From Verrucomicrobiales bacterium (GTDB lineage: Bacteria > Verrucomicrobiota > Verrucomicrobiia > Limisphaerales > CAIMTB01), in NCBI GenBank assembly GCA_016795425.1, contig JAEUHG010000001.1:1-64000 (forward strand): a DNA stretch of 64,000 nucleotides. Reading direction: 5' to 3'. The notes below the pieces were generated by a model. The model saw only the letters and a list, made by a program, of their open reading frames with translations, had not been told where the DNA came from and did not search any database. The position numbers and the translations under genes were made by a program. Shown piece after piece: positions 18,549 through 28,146 of this stretch (within the stretch, counting starts at the first letter, position 1; each line of letters starts with the position of its first letter).

Positions 18549-18860
18549 ATGGATTCCCAGGCAACTCTCCAGTCCGAACTCAAGTCGCTGCTCGTCGAGA
18601 ACTTGATGCTCCAGACCCCCGCTGACCGGATCGCCGACGACCTGCCCCTCTTCGGCCCGGGCGGCCTCGGATTGGATTCAGTGGATGCCCTCCAAATCGT
18701 CGTCATGCTGGATCGCCACTATGGCCTCAAGATTGCCGATCCCAATGTCGCCCGCGAAGTGCTGCGAAGCGTCGCCACCATGACCGATGCCCTGCAAAAG
18801 GCCGGATTGACCCGTAACCTCACCGTGGCGGGTCCCGACTCGAACGCGGCCGCGACCTGA
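18549..18860 (+). CDS. Acyl carrier protein (phosphopantetheine-binding)
   Basis: A 103-residue stand-alone carrier protein from the ATG at 18549. The attachment serine is Ser44 in GLGLDSVDALQ, preceded by DDLPLFGPG, a layout seen in specialised ACPs rather than the housekeeping AcpP. The four-helix pattern covers about residues 5-85, followed by a short polar tail. The frame extends upstream to 18492 but those residues are not ACP-like. No ketosynthase, ligase or acyltransferase is adjacent; the next gene is a transketolase-like enzyme about 210 bases on. Which acyl group it carries is unknown. Confidence 0.85.
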   Translation: MDSQATLQSELKSLLVENLMLQTPADRIADDLPLFGPGGLGLDSVDALQIVVMLDRHYGLKIADPNVAREVLRSVATMTDALQKAGLTRNLTVAGPDSNAAAT

Positions 18861-19070
18861 TCGAATCCTCTTCTGCGGGTCGGCGAACGGAGGTCGAACG
18901 CGGAGGCTGCCGGGAAGGATCCCTTCCGCGAAGAGGCGCGGGGCGCCTGTCTTGATCCCGATCCAGCCCCAGACCGTGGGCGAAGTTCGGGCTTTGCCGG
19001 TTCCCGAACCGCCGGCATGATTCGCGGTCCGGCCGGTCCGTTCCGGCCACATCCAAATCAAGTCAACGCC

Positions 19071-21155
19071 ATGGGTGCCGACAACGCCGCCGCTCAACAG
19101 GTTTCTGCTCCACCACTTCGACCGCTGCCTCTCAAGTCGCGACTTGCGGGCAACCCGGCGCAACCGCCGAAGTATTCCGTCCGCATCCGCAATGCCGCGG
19201 GACAAGAGGTCGTCGCCGCCGATCCCCGCGCCACCCGCGCCCTGGTAGCCCTCATGGATGTCCACGCGGTGGTTGGCGGTGCCGCCTGCCATTGGGGAGG
19301 TCCGGCCGCCTTCGCGGAAATCAATGCCGCGGTGCATGCGCTCCTGTTCGCGGACGCGAGCCGTCCCTGGCACGAGGCCTTTCATTATGTGAATGACGCC
19401 GGCCATGCCGAGAACGGTGTTTATGCTCTGCGGGCCAACTACGGCTTTGACCATCTCACGTTCACCGATCTGCGCGGTTTCCGCAGCATCTCGAGCAAGC
19501 TCACCGGCCACGGCGAATCACACCTGAACCCCGAGGGCGTCCTGCTGTCGAACGGCCCTCTGAGTTCCGCGGTCGGCCAGGCCCAAGGACTCGCCATGGC
19601 GGATCGGACCGCCGGCAATGACCGCGTCACTCTGCTCGTGGTCTCCGATGGCGCCTCCATGGAAGGAGAAGCCAAAGAAGCATTTGCCGCCATCCCCGGC
19701 CTCGCCGCCAAAGGTCGCGTCAACCCCTTCGTGCTCATTCTCTCCGACAACGATACCAAGCTGTCCGGACGAATCACCAAGGACGCCTTCTCGATGCAGC
19801 CTTCTTTCGAGGCGATGGACGATCTCGGATGGCGCGTCGTGCGGGTGTCCGATGGGCACCATCTGCAGTCCGTTTACTCGGCGCTCGAAAAGGCTGTCAC
19901 GGATGCCAAGGCGGATCCCTCCCGCCCTGTCTGCCTCTGGGTCAAAACCATCAAAGGCTACGGCATCAAGTCCACCGCCGAGAACAGTGCCGGCGGACAC
20001 GGTTTCCCACTCGCCAATGGGGAGAAGATTCCGGATTGGATCACCGAGCTTTACCAGGGCGATACGGCCCCGTCAGAGTTCGTCTCCTGGGCGGCGGAAC
20101 TTCGCGGAGATTGGGAGAAGAAGGAAGCGGCCAAAAAAGCCAAAGCCGCCTCGCTGCCGGCGCCCGCGACGTCCGCGCCTGCCGCCCCCAGGAAAGACAA
20201 AGTCCAGGCCGGCCTTGCCAAGGCTGCAATCCGGGCCGCTGTCGACGGTTACCCGGTCTTTTCGATCAGCTCCGATGTCCAGGGATCGACCGGGATCAGC
20301 CCCTTCCAGAAGACCTTCCCCGAACGATTCGTGGAAGTTGGCATCGCTGAAGCCAATATGGTCAGCGTGGGCGCCGGCTACTCGAAACTCGGCTTTATTC
20401 CCATCGTCGATACCTTCGGACAATTCGGCGTTACCAAGGGCAATCTGCCCCTCACCATGGCCGCCTTGTCCCAGGCGCCGGTCATCGCCTTGTTCTCCCA
20501 CGTCGGCTTTCAGGATGCCGCCGACGGTGCCAGCCACCAGGCGACCACCTACTTCGCCGCGGTAAGTGCCATACCCCACACCGTCGTGATCGCCCCCAGC
20601 TGCAGTGACGAAGCTGAGGCCCTCATGTATGAGGCGATCCGTCGACAGGCCGACGACCGCAAGGCGGGACGCGACGGCGAAAGCTACGTCTTTTTCGTGG
20701 GACGCGAGAATTACCCGATCCATTGGGTGGACGGGGCCACCTATCCCTGGGGAAAATGCCAGGTGCTCCGGGAAGGATCGGACGTTGTGCTGGTCGGCAC
20801 CGGCGTGCTGCTGAACAAAGCCATCGAAGCCGGGCAAATTCTGGCATCGAAGGGGATCCAGGCCACCGTCATCAACCATCCCTTCGTCAATCGGCCCGAT
20901 ATCGACACCTTCGCCAACGCCGTCCGTCGCTGCCAGGGACGCCTCGTCACCATCGAGGATCACCAAACAGTCGGCGGAATGGGTGCACAACTCTCTCACG
21001 CCCTCTCCCTAGCCGGAGTTGCGCACCGACTGAAGTCACTGGGCATCCAGGGTGAATTCGGTCAGAGCGCCTACCTCGCGGAACAGCTCTACGAAAAACA
21101 CGGGCTGACCGCGACCGCGATGGCCGAGGCGGCTCGAAGTCTGATCCAAGGTTGA
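19071..21155 (+). CDS. Transketolase-family enzyme
   Basis: A thiamine-diphosphate enzyme of roughly 694 residues with all three transketolase domains. The N-terminal half has ACHWGGPAAFAEIN, the segment LSNGPLSSAVGQAQG, and a cofactor motif of the form SDGASMEG followed about 30 residues later by SDNDTKLSG. The usual GDG is SDG here. The middle pyrimidine-binding domain begins near VQAGLAKAAIRAA and has the catalytic-type glutamate in EVGIAEANM; the C-terminal domain has VLVGTG. It should move two-carbon ketol units in the pentose phosphate pathway, but the sequence is divergent enough that a non-standard substrate is possible. An ATG at 19017 would add 18 residues. An alanine/lysine-rich linker near 350-390 joins the domains. 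Confidence 0.85.
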   Translation: MGADNAAAQQVSAPPLRPLPLKSRLAGNPAQPPKYSVRIRNAAGQEVVAADPRATRALVALMDVHAVVGGAACHWGGPAAFAEINAAVHALLFADASRPWHEAFHYVNDAGHAENGVYALRANYGFDHLTFTDLRGFRSISSKLTGHGESHLNPEGVLLSNGPLSSAVGQAQGLAMADRTAGNDRVTLLVVSDGASMEGEAKEAFAAIPGLAAKGRVNPFVLILSDNDTKLSGRITKDAFSMQPSFEAMDDLGWRVVRVSDGHHLQSVYSALEKAVTDAKADPSRPVCLWVKTIKGYGIKSTAENSAGGHGFPLANGEKIPDWITELYQGDTAPSEFVSWAAELRGDWEKKEAAKKAKAASLPAPATSAPAAPRKDKVQAGLAKAAIRAAVDGYPVFSISSDVQGSTGISPFQKTFPERFVEVGIAEANMVSVGAGYSKLGFIPIVDTFGQFGVTKGNLPLTMAALSQAPVIALFSHVGFQDAADGASHQATTYFAAVSAIPHTVVIAPSCSDEAEALMYEAIRRQADDRKAGRDGESYVFFVGRENYPIHWVDGATYPWGKCQVLREGSDVVLVGTGVLLNKAIEAGQILASKGIQATVINHPFVNRPDIDTFANAVRRCQGRLVTIEDHQTVGGMGAQLSHALSLAGVAHRLKSLGIQGEFGQSAYLAEQLYEKHGLTATAMAEAARSLIQG

Positions 21156-21192
21156 CGGATCGTTCGCGATCGAAGTCAGGCAGGATTCAGTC

Positions 21193-24081
21193 TCAGCGAA
21201 GTTCACGAATGCGAAACCAGCGGCGCTCCGGACCTCCGGGAGCCGCCTGGAGTATCATCGATTCGTTGGTCTGCCGCGCCAACCGCGGAAAATCCGGCAA
21301 CCCTAAAGGTCGAAATCCCGTCGCGAGATCCTCCGACACCTCGAGATCGTAGCGCCGGCCGATCATTGATCGCCAAGCCAAGATGAGGCTCCCGGCGCTC
21401 CAGGCTGCCGAAATGCGCAACGTCGATGCCGCTTCCCTCGGATTCGTTCCCGACCGAAACTCGTCTTCGTTGGTGTACCCATCCCCGTCCGGATCTCCGT
21501 CCCTTCCGTCCTCTCCCTGGGCCAGTACGGGCGACAAATGGTGTTGGACCTCCCACCCGTCGGGAAGCCCGTCGCCGTCCGTGTCCGGACGCCGCGGATC
21601 GGTGGAGGCCTCCTCCTCTTCCTCCGGGCCTAAGCCGTCGAGGTCCAGGTCGCCGTTCGGCGGGACTGCGAGCTTCACTCGCAGCGGCACCAATACCGAC
21701 GTGCCGGAGCCTGAATCGCCAACCATCGATGGTCCCAGGAACGACGTATCGAGAATGAACTGAGGTTCACCAAGGTGCGTGACCGGCGTCACCACGACGG
21801 CCGCGACGTCGAGAACATCCTCCGGCAAAACCGCACCCAACTCGAGGCGAGGAATGGTAACTGCGATGAAGTCAGCGCTTTGCTCCTGAGGGTCGGGGCT
21901 AAACTGGGGGGATTCGTGAAACTGCCTCACGCCGACACTGGCGATCGGCGAGAGTCGTTCGTCCAATCGGAAGGCTCCTTGGCCAAGCCCAAACGTTGCC
22001 GGTGGCCGCACGAAATTCGGATCAAGGCCATCGGCGAATTCATCCCCAAGGAGCAAGACGTATTGCGGTGTGAACCCTTCAAAGCGCAAGCCCAACCGCC
22101 CCAATGGATGACCTGAATCGCGTCCGATGCCCACGAGGTTGGAAACCCCGGTGCCCAGGCGCGGTGATGCGAGAAAAAGGGCCACCGTCTGACCGGGCCA
22201 CAACATCACATCCCGGAGCCCGATATGGATCCTATCGAGTTCGTCATTGATCCATAGCCGACCAAGATTCGAGGAGCGACCCGCCACGGAACAGTATCCC
22301 GCGCCGACGAAATCAAAGCGTTCTCCCACCACATTGCCGTCCTCGCGCGGCGCACTTGCTGGCGGTGCCTGAGGGCGATGCCAAGCCGACTCGATCTGAT
22401 TCGTGGCCGGCGCCGCGATTCGAATGACCATTTCGTCCAGAATCACACCATTCGTGGATAAGGGTGACACATGCATCTCGTGTCCACGCACCGCAACCTT
22501 CAGGTAGTGATGCTGACTGATGACCCGCGTGCTGCTGGGATCCCGTCGGAAGACCCCATACGGAACGCCGCCACCACCACCCGTGACCATGAAATGCACC
22601 CCGTTCGTCGGCGCGAAACGTTCCCAGAAATGATCATGCCCGGTGAAGACCACCCGGACGCCATTCTCGTCGAAGACGGGAAGCAACGCCTCCAGCAATT
22701 GTCCCTGATCCAGGCGGCCATCGACGTTGTAATCGTCGTAAACATGGGGTCCAGAGCCCCGCGGGGCCTGATGGAAAAACACCACCTTCCAGGGGCGCTT
22801 CGATTCGGCCAGATCACGCTGCAACCACCGATACTGGGCGCTGGGTTCTCCCCCCGCCGGTCCGAGCAAGCCCAGATTCGAAAAGCCATACCAGGGAATA
22901 AACAGGCAGACGAAATGCACGTCTCCATGGTCGAACGAATAGAAATGCTCGGTGCCAGTGACCTGGTTGGTCGGCAGCCAGAACGCCTGGAGATAATCAG
23001 GGATCGCACCGTAGACATCGTGATTGCCCATCGTCAGGAAGATGGGAATGCGTGCCATCATCGGCTCATAGACGCTTAGGCACCGCAGATCCATTCGCCA
23101 ATTGAAGAACCCCGGATAGACAATGTCGCCGGTGTGCAGCACCAAATCCGGCGACTCACGCCGCATCGCCGACTCGACATGGTATTGGCCTGCCAAGCCG
23201 CTCCCGGTGTCGCCCACCACGAGAAAATCCACGTCGCCAGCGGATCGAAGCGTTCGAAAGACGGCCGGTGCCGCCAGAATCTCCCGGGCTCCATCATCCC
23301 ACCCCACCTGGTATGGATAGGCGGTGTCTGCTTCCAGGTCGGAAAGCACCACCGCATGGGAAGGTCCGATCGATGTCGAAGCAAACCGTCGCAACTTGCC
23401 GTCGGGACCCTGGAGTTCGACCCAGGTGGCGTTCGAGATCGGCCCTTCCCAGGTCACCGTGGCCTGGTTGGTGAGGACGCACTGAACGATGGGACCTCGA
23501 ACGAAATTCGCCCTCAATTCCAACCAGGCGAACAACGTTCCGGTCGGCACACTCATGTCCATGACCTGGACCGCCAGCGTGTTCTTCCCCGGGTTGAGGA
23601 TCCCTTTGAATGGGGTGAGGTCCATCAACTCGGATGCCCCCAGCGGATGAACCGCGCCGCTGGCATCCCAGGCGATCTCGCCATCGGTGGCGTACCCGCG
23701 ACGAACAACCTCTCGGCCATTCAACCAAACACGCAGGGCATCATCGTATTCTGCGCGGAGGTATAGCTGTGCCACGGAATCGAGTTCCGCCACGGTGAAC
23801 TCCCGACGCAGCAGAACGCCACGCGTCGGTGTTCCACCCACGAAGCTCGGCACCACCGTCGCCGCCTGCTGGTAACTGAAATAGCCCAGGCTGAATCCGC
23901 TGGGACCTTCCAGCCAGGCCGAGTCGTTGAACTCCGGCTCGAACCATCCGGGGTCTGGGGGTTCATTTCCAAGCGGCTCGAATCGCCACGGATCGCCCGG
24001 CCGAACCCAAGACACCGGCGCGGCCCACGCCTGAACCATCAGCAATGCGAACAACAACATGCTGCGTATGGTCCGAAACAC
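21193..24081 (-). CDS. Large secreted metallophosphoesterase (purple-acid-phosphatase-like)
   Basis: A 962-residue exported protein with a signal peptide ending near AWAAP (20-22). Residues 30-190 form a jelly-roll, galactose-binding-like domain; 195-280 look like a fibronectin-type or purple acid phosphatase N-terminal domain. The calcineurin-like catalytic core follows with every metal-ligand motif: VVGDTG (289-293), HTGDIVY, GNHD (352-355), FFHQ (435-438) and GHDH (481-484). A beta-rich region leads to aspartate-rich, calcium-binding-type repeats (DLDLDG, DTDGDGLPDG, DGDPDGDGYTN) near 800-890. Likely scavenges phosphate from extracellular phosphomonoesters or diesters. It stands 79 bases downstream of the oxidoreductase operon and may be transcribed separately. 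Confidence 0.87.
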   Translation of the reverse strand: MFRTIRSMLLFALLMVQAWAAPVSWVRPGDPWRFEPLGNEPPDPGWFEPEFNDSAWLEGPSGFSLGYFSYQQAATVVPSFVGGTPTRGVLLRREFTVAELDSVAQLYLRAEYDDALRVWLNGREVVRRGYATDGEIAWDASGAVHPLGASELMDLTPFKGILNPGKNTLAVQVMDMSVPTGTLFAWLELRANFVRGPIVQCVLTNQATVTWEGPISNATWVELQGPDGKLRRFASTSIGPSHAVVLSDLEADTAYPYQVGWDDGAREILAAPAVFRTLRSAGDVDFLVVGDTGSGLAGQYHVESAMRRESPDLVLHTGDIVYPGFFNWRMDLRCLSVYEPMMARIPIFLTMGNHDVYGAIPDYLQAFWLPTNQVTGTEHFYSFDHGDVHFVCLFIPWYGFSNLGLLGPAGGEPSAQYRWLQRDLAESKRPWKVVFFHQAPRGSGPHVYDDYNVDGRLDQGQLLEALLPVFDENGVRVVFTGHDHFWERFAPTNGVHFMVTGGGGGVPYGVFRRDPSSTRVISQHHYLKVAVRGHEMHVSPLSTNGVILDEMVIRIAAPATNQIESAWHRPQAPPASAPREDGNVVGERFDFVGAGYCSVAGRSSNLGRLWINDELDRIHIGLRDVMLWPGQTVALFLASPRLGTGVSNLVGIGRDSGHPLGRLGLRFEGFTPQYVLLLGDEFADGLDPNFVRPPATFGLGQGAFRLDERLSPIASVGVRQFHESPQFSPDPQEQSADFIAVTIPRLELGAVLPEDVLDVAAVVVTPVTHLGEPQFILDTSFLGPSMVGDSGSGTSVLVPLRVKLAVPPNGDLDLDGLGPEEEEEASTDPRRPDTDGDGLPDGWEVQHHLSPVLAQGEDGRDGDPDGDGYTNEDEFRSGTNPREAASTLRISAAWSAGSLILAWRSMIGRRYDLEVSEDLATGFRPLGLPDFPRLARQTNESMILQAAPGGPERRWFRIRELR

Positions 24082-24160
24082 GGCCGCACCGTAATCCCCA
24101 CTGCTTCGCCGTCAATGCGCGCCACAAGGCTTCTCACCGGCACCCCCCCCTTCCCTTGGA

Positions 24161-25789
24161 TCAGGTTGTGTTCAGGTCCGCTGCTCCAGACCCCAAACCC
24201 AACCGATCAGTCGGTGACGCAATGGCGATGGCGCCCGTCGGACAGGCCTCGGCGCATTCGACGGCCACTCGCTGCAGCCCCTGATCGAAGACCTCGTTCA
24301 ACGGCGCCGACACACGGACATCAAATCCTCGTCCAACGAAGGTGAGTCCCAACGGTTCCGCCGCCTCCGAGGCCAGATGCACACATATCCCGCAAAGAAT
24401 GCATTTTCCGGGTTCGAACAAGACTCGCGCCGGATGATGGTGCTGCTCAAACGCGCGACGTTGCCTCGGAAAACGATTAAACTCAGCGCCGTATACCTGG
24501 GAGTAATGCTGCAGCCGACAGTCTCCAGCCGCTCGACAATCACAATGCAAACACCGCGATGATTCTTCGGCCGCTTCCGGCGGGCTATACCCACGCGCTC
24601 CTCCATTGCTGGCCACCACGCGCGGTCCCGGATGCGCCAGGTCTTGGAACAGTTTGAGCTCGGTCACCTCGATCCGTCCCATCAAGCTCGAAAAGGGTTT
24701 TCGAGCCTTTCGAGACTCGCGCCCTGCCAGAAACTCCGATATTGCCACCGCCGCGGCCTGTCCCTCAGCCATCGCTTTGACCAGCTGTTTGATGGGGCGA
24801 ACCGCACTGCCCGCTGCGAACACGGCCTCCACACCCGTCAAAAATGCCTCGGCGCGCACGATCTTGATGCCCGCCCCAGTGAGAGGCACCTGCAACGGTT
24901 CCCCCTCGCCCGGTCTCAATTCACCGATCGCCAACAACACCGCTCCAAAATCAGCCCGCAATTGTGCCAGGTCCGCTGCCTGCCCCCGTCCAATCTCGAT
25001 GCCTAATCGAAACTCGATTCCGAACGCCGCCAGATCGCTCAACTCCCGCTCCAGGACCTCGACGGGAATCCCTCCCGCCTCCACCTCACGGCGCAGCGAC
25101 CCTCCGGCCTGGGACCGACGATCAAAGACGACACAACGGTGTCCTTGACGAACCAGTTCGTAAGCCGCTGCCAAACCCACCGGGCCGGATCCGATCACCG
25201 CCACCTGCTTGCCTGAGGAGGCGCGCTTGGGCGGCAGGCACGGTCTCTCCAGGGTTTGTCCAAAGTCGGCAACAAACCGCTCCACGTCCTTGATGGCAGC
25301 AGCGCTGTCGCACGCCGCCCGGCGGCAGCCATTTTCGCACGGTTTGTGGCACAAGCGTCCGAGCACGGCGGGCAGGGCGAGCGACGCGCGGACGGTAGCC
25401 ATCGCCTCGATCGGACGCTGCAACTGCACTTGTCGAAGCATCTGCGGGATGTTGAGTCCAAGGGGACAAATCCGCGCGCATGGCGACAGGCAATCACCCA
25501 CGTGATCGCTCAAAAGCAACTCCAACGCCGATCTTCGAAGGTCATGCACCTCCGGCGTCTCGCTTTCGACCTGCATGCCGTCCACCACCTTGACCGCGCA
25601 AGACGGCATGACACTGGTCCGGCCATTCAAGGTCACCTTCACCACGCACACCAGGCATGAGGTCATGGGCCCGCATCGCTCCAGGTAACACAGCGTGGGA
25701 ATGTCCACACCCAGGAGCCTCGCGCCGTCGAGGATGGTCTTTCCCTCCGCGACCTCCACGGGTCGGCCGTCTAGGGTGAAACGATTCAT
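24161..25789 (-). CDS. Iron-sulfur flavoprotein: 2Fe-2S, GltD-like FAD domain and 4Fe-4S
   Basis: A 542-residue soluble oxidoreductase subunit. Residues 1-75 are a 2Fe-2S domain like HoxU/NuoG (C34, C45, C48, C64). Residues 95-165 carry two more cysteine sets (C100, C104, C108; C147, C151, C155, C160) as in the GltD/NfnB 4Fe-4S region. A Rossmann FAD domain starts at VAVIGSGPVGLAAA (197-210). The C-terminus has RCLHCDCRA (C413, C416, C418) and a NuoG-type set C463, C466, C469 with C516 in ECAEACPTGA. I start at the ATG at 25789, overlapping the stop of the NuoE-NuoF gene by four bases. It probably exchanges electrons between the diaphorase and a ferredoxin or NADP(H). No hydrogenase or formate dehydrogenase domain follows. 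Confidence 0.85.
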   Translation of the reverse strand: MNRFTLDGRPVEVAEGKTILDGARLLGVDIPTLCYLERCGPMTSCLVCVVKVTLNGRTSVMPSCAVKVVDGMQVESETPEVHDLRRSALELLLSDHVGDCLSPCARICPLGLNIPQMLRQVQLQRPIEAMATVRASLALPAVLGRLCHKPCENGCRRAACDSAAAIKDVERFVADFGQTLERPCLPPKRASSGKQVAVIGSGPVGLAAAYELVRQGHRCVVFDRRSQAGGSLRREVEAGGIPVEVLERELSDLAAFGIEFRLGIEIGRGQAADLAQLRADFGAVLLAIGELRPGEGEPLQVPLTGAGIKIVRAEAFLTGVEAVFAAGSAVRPIKQLVKAMAEGQAAAVAISEFLAGRESRKARKPFSSLMGRIEVTELKLFQDLAHPGPRVVASNGGARGYSPPEAAEESSRCLHCDCRAAGDCRLQHYSQVYGAEFNRFPRQRRAFEQHHHPARVLFEPGKCILCGICVHLASEAAEPLGLTFVGRGFDVRVSAPLNEVFDQGLQRVAVECAEACPTGAIAIASPTDRLGLGSGAADLNTT

Positions 25790-28146
25790 CGCACCTCCAC
25801 GGCGTCGTAGGGACAAACCCGACGGCACGTATCGCACTTGGTGCACAGGTCCTGAACGATTTCGTGCCTTTGGTACCGGTTCAACGGGATGGCATTGACG
25901 GGACATTGCTGGGCGCAAATGGTGCAACCGGTGCAATGTTCCGTGATGTGGTACTGAATCAGGGCCTGGCATTTGCCCGCCGGGCATCGTCCTGCGAGAT
26001 GCGCCTCATACTCGTCCCGAAAGTAGCGAAGCGTGGTGACAATGGGGTTGGGCGCCGTCTTCCCTAACCCACAAAGACTCCCTTGCCCCACCGATCGCGC
26101 CAGATCCTCCAACTCGCCGAGGTGTTCCTTCCGCCCCTTGCCATTACAAATCATCTCGAGCAGGTCGAGCATACGACGCGTGCCCACTCGGCAAAACGTG
26201 CACTTGCCGCACGACTGGTCCTGGGTGAACCGGAGAAAGTACCGCGCGATATCCACCATGCAGTCGGTGTCATCCAGAACAACCAGTCCACCTGAACCCA
26301 TGATGGCCCCCACCTCACGCAACGACTCGTAGTCAACCGGGGTATCCGCCAGCCGCGCGGGAACACAACCTCCCGAGGGACCACCGATCTGGACGGCTTT
26401 GAAGCGTCGTCCGGCAATCACGCCGCCTCCGATTTCATCGACGATCTCCCGGATGGTCGTTCCCATCGGGACTTCGATCAAACCGCCGCGCTGGACCTTG
26501 CCTGCAAGGGCGAAGACCTTGGTTCCCTTGCTGGATTTGGTACCGATGGCGGCGAAAGCGTCGCCGCCTCGGCGGAGGATCCAAGGGACACAAGCCAGCG
26601 TCTCCACGTTGTTGATGAGGGTCGGCTGGTTCCAAAGTCCGGACTGCGCGGGGAACGGCGGACGAAGCCGAGGCATACCGCGCCGGCCCTCGATGGACGC
26701 GATCAATGCGGTTTCCTCACCGCAGACGAAGGCCCCGGCACCTTCCTTGATGACCACCCGGAATGGCCTGGGTGTCCCGAGCAACCGTTCTCCCAGCCAT
26801 CCTCGTTTGACCATCAGGTCGATGGCGGCCTGGACTCGTTGAACGGCGAGTGGGTATTCCCGCCGAATGTAGAAAATACCCTCCTCGGCACCGGTGGCGA
26901 TCGCCGCGATAGCAAGCCCTTCAATGATCCGAAAGGGGAAGGATTCGAGCAGCATTCGATCCATGAAAGCCCCTGGATCTCCCTCGTCGCCATTGCAGAT
27001 GACATACTTGGTCCCCGAAGTCTGCTGACGCATCACTTCCCACTTGGGGCCCGTGGGATATCCCGCGCCGCCGCGACCGCGAAGACCGCTGCGCACCACC
27101 TGCTCAACGATCGCGGGCGGCTTGAGCTCAACCAGGCATTTGCGCAATGCCACGAATCCGTCGTGCCGGAGGTATTCCTCGAGATTGAGAGGATCCAGGT
27201 GGCCAAAATGCTCGGAGGCAATGTGAACCTGGCGGCCGAGAAAGGCCTCCGCAGGTCCGGCTTTCATGTCGACGGCGCATCGGGCCGTAGGATTGTCGTC
27301 CTGTTCCAGAAGCACGCGGTCGACGGCCCGGGTGGCACTGCGGGCCAGGCGTCGCCATAAACTTGGAGGGCGGAATGCTTCCAGGACCAGCTGCCGCGCT
27401 TCGTTCGGTTTCACCGCCGCGTAGAATTTCGAAGGACGCCCGGGATGATAAAACTCGATCAACGGCGTCTGATGGCACATGCCCACGCATCCCACGCGTT
27501 TCACCTGCACGGATGCGCCCACCAAGTGCGCCGCCCGATTCAATTCCACAAACAGGCGATCGCTGCCTTTCGCCATGCAACAGGAGCCCAGCCCGACCCG
27601 GATCTCCGGCAGGCCACCACCCCCATCCTCTCCATGGCCAGCTTCTGGCGCCGGCCCCGATCCGTGCCCCGCCTCGTGCGCTTCGAGAAACTCATCGATC
27701 ACCGACGGCACCTTGTCGGTGTCGACCAGTCCCGTGGTGACCTGGTCCAGACGCACCACGGGCGCCAGCGTGCAACAGCCGAGACAAGCCACCGGTTCGA
27801 TTGTGAATCGCCGCTCCGGGTCGGTGTCCTCTCCGGGGCGGATGCCGAGATGCCGCCGCAAGGCTTCCTCGACCCTATCGGCACCCGTCACGTGGCACGC
27901 CGTGCCGTGGCACACATGGATGACGTGCTTCCCCACCGGGGCATGCCGGAACTGATCGTAGAACGTGGCAATGCCCCAGATCTGCGCAGGCGTGATCTCG
28001 CTGAGTTCGCAGACTCGCCGGAGTGCCGGTTCTGGAAGATAACGGTAATGCTCCTGGACCGCTTGGAGGATCGGAATGACCGCATCCTTGCTGCGCCCCA
28101 AGCGCCGCACGGTCGACTCGACAAAACTCAGGTCTTCAATGGGCAT
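25786..28146 (-). CDS. Fused NuoE-NuoF-ferredoxin diaphorase subunit
   Basis: A 786-residue fusion expected to oxidise NAD(P)H. Residues 1-155 are NuoE-like, with 2Fe-2S ligands C79, C84, C121 and C125. Residues 180-260 form a second thioredoxin-like 2Fe-2S module (C189/C190, C220, C224), as at the N-terminus of HndC-type subunits. The NuoF core has the FMN/NADH loop GLRGRGGAGYPTGPKW (354-369), GAGAFVCGEETAL and an SLBB region. A 4Fe-4S site uses C646, C649, C652 and C692. The tail is a two-cluster ferredoxin (C738, C741, C744, C748; C768, C771, C774, C778). Known relatives serve NAD-linked hydrogenases and formate dehydrogenases; none is present here. Overlaps both neighbours. Confidence 0.9.
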   Translation of the reverse strand: MPIEDLSFVESTVRRLGRSKDAVIPILQAVQEHYRYLPEPALRRVCELSEITPAQIWGIATFYDQFRHAPVGKHVIHVCHGTACHVTGADRVEEALRRHLGIRPGEDTDPERRFTIEPVACLGCCTLAPVVRLDQVTTGLVDTDKVPSVIDEFLEAHEAGHGSGPAPEAGHGEDGGGGLPEIRVGLGSCCMAKGSDRLFVELNRAAHLVGASVQVKRVGCVGMCHQTPLIEFYHPGRPSKFYAAVKPNEARQLVLEAFRPPSLWRRLARSATRAVDRVLLEQDDNPTARCAVDMKAGPAEAFLGRQVHIASEHFGHLDPLNLEEYLRHDGFVALRKCLVELKPPAIVEQVVRSGLRGRGGAGYPTGPKWEVMRQQTSGTKYVICNGDEGDPGAFMDRMLLESFPFRIIEGLAIAAIATGAEEGIFYIRREYPLAVQRVQAAIDLMVKRGWLGERLLGTPRPFRVVIKEGAGAFVCGEETALIASIEGRRGMPRLRPPFPAQSGLWNQPTLINNVETLACVPWILRRGGDAFAAIGTKSSKGTKVFALAGKVQRGGLIEVPMGTTIREIVDEIGGGVIAGRRFKAVQIGGPSGGCVPARLADTPVDYESLREVGAIMGSGGLVVLDDTDCMVDIARYFLRFTQDQSCGKCTFCRVGTRRMLDLLEMICNGKGRKEHLGELEDLARSVGQGSLCGLGKTAPNPIVTTLRYFRDEYEAHLAGRCPAGKCQALIQYHITEHCTGCTICAQQCPVNAIPLNRYQRHEIVQDLCTKCDTCRRVCPYDAVEVR

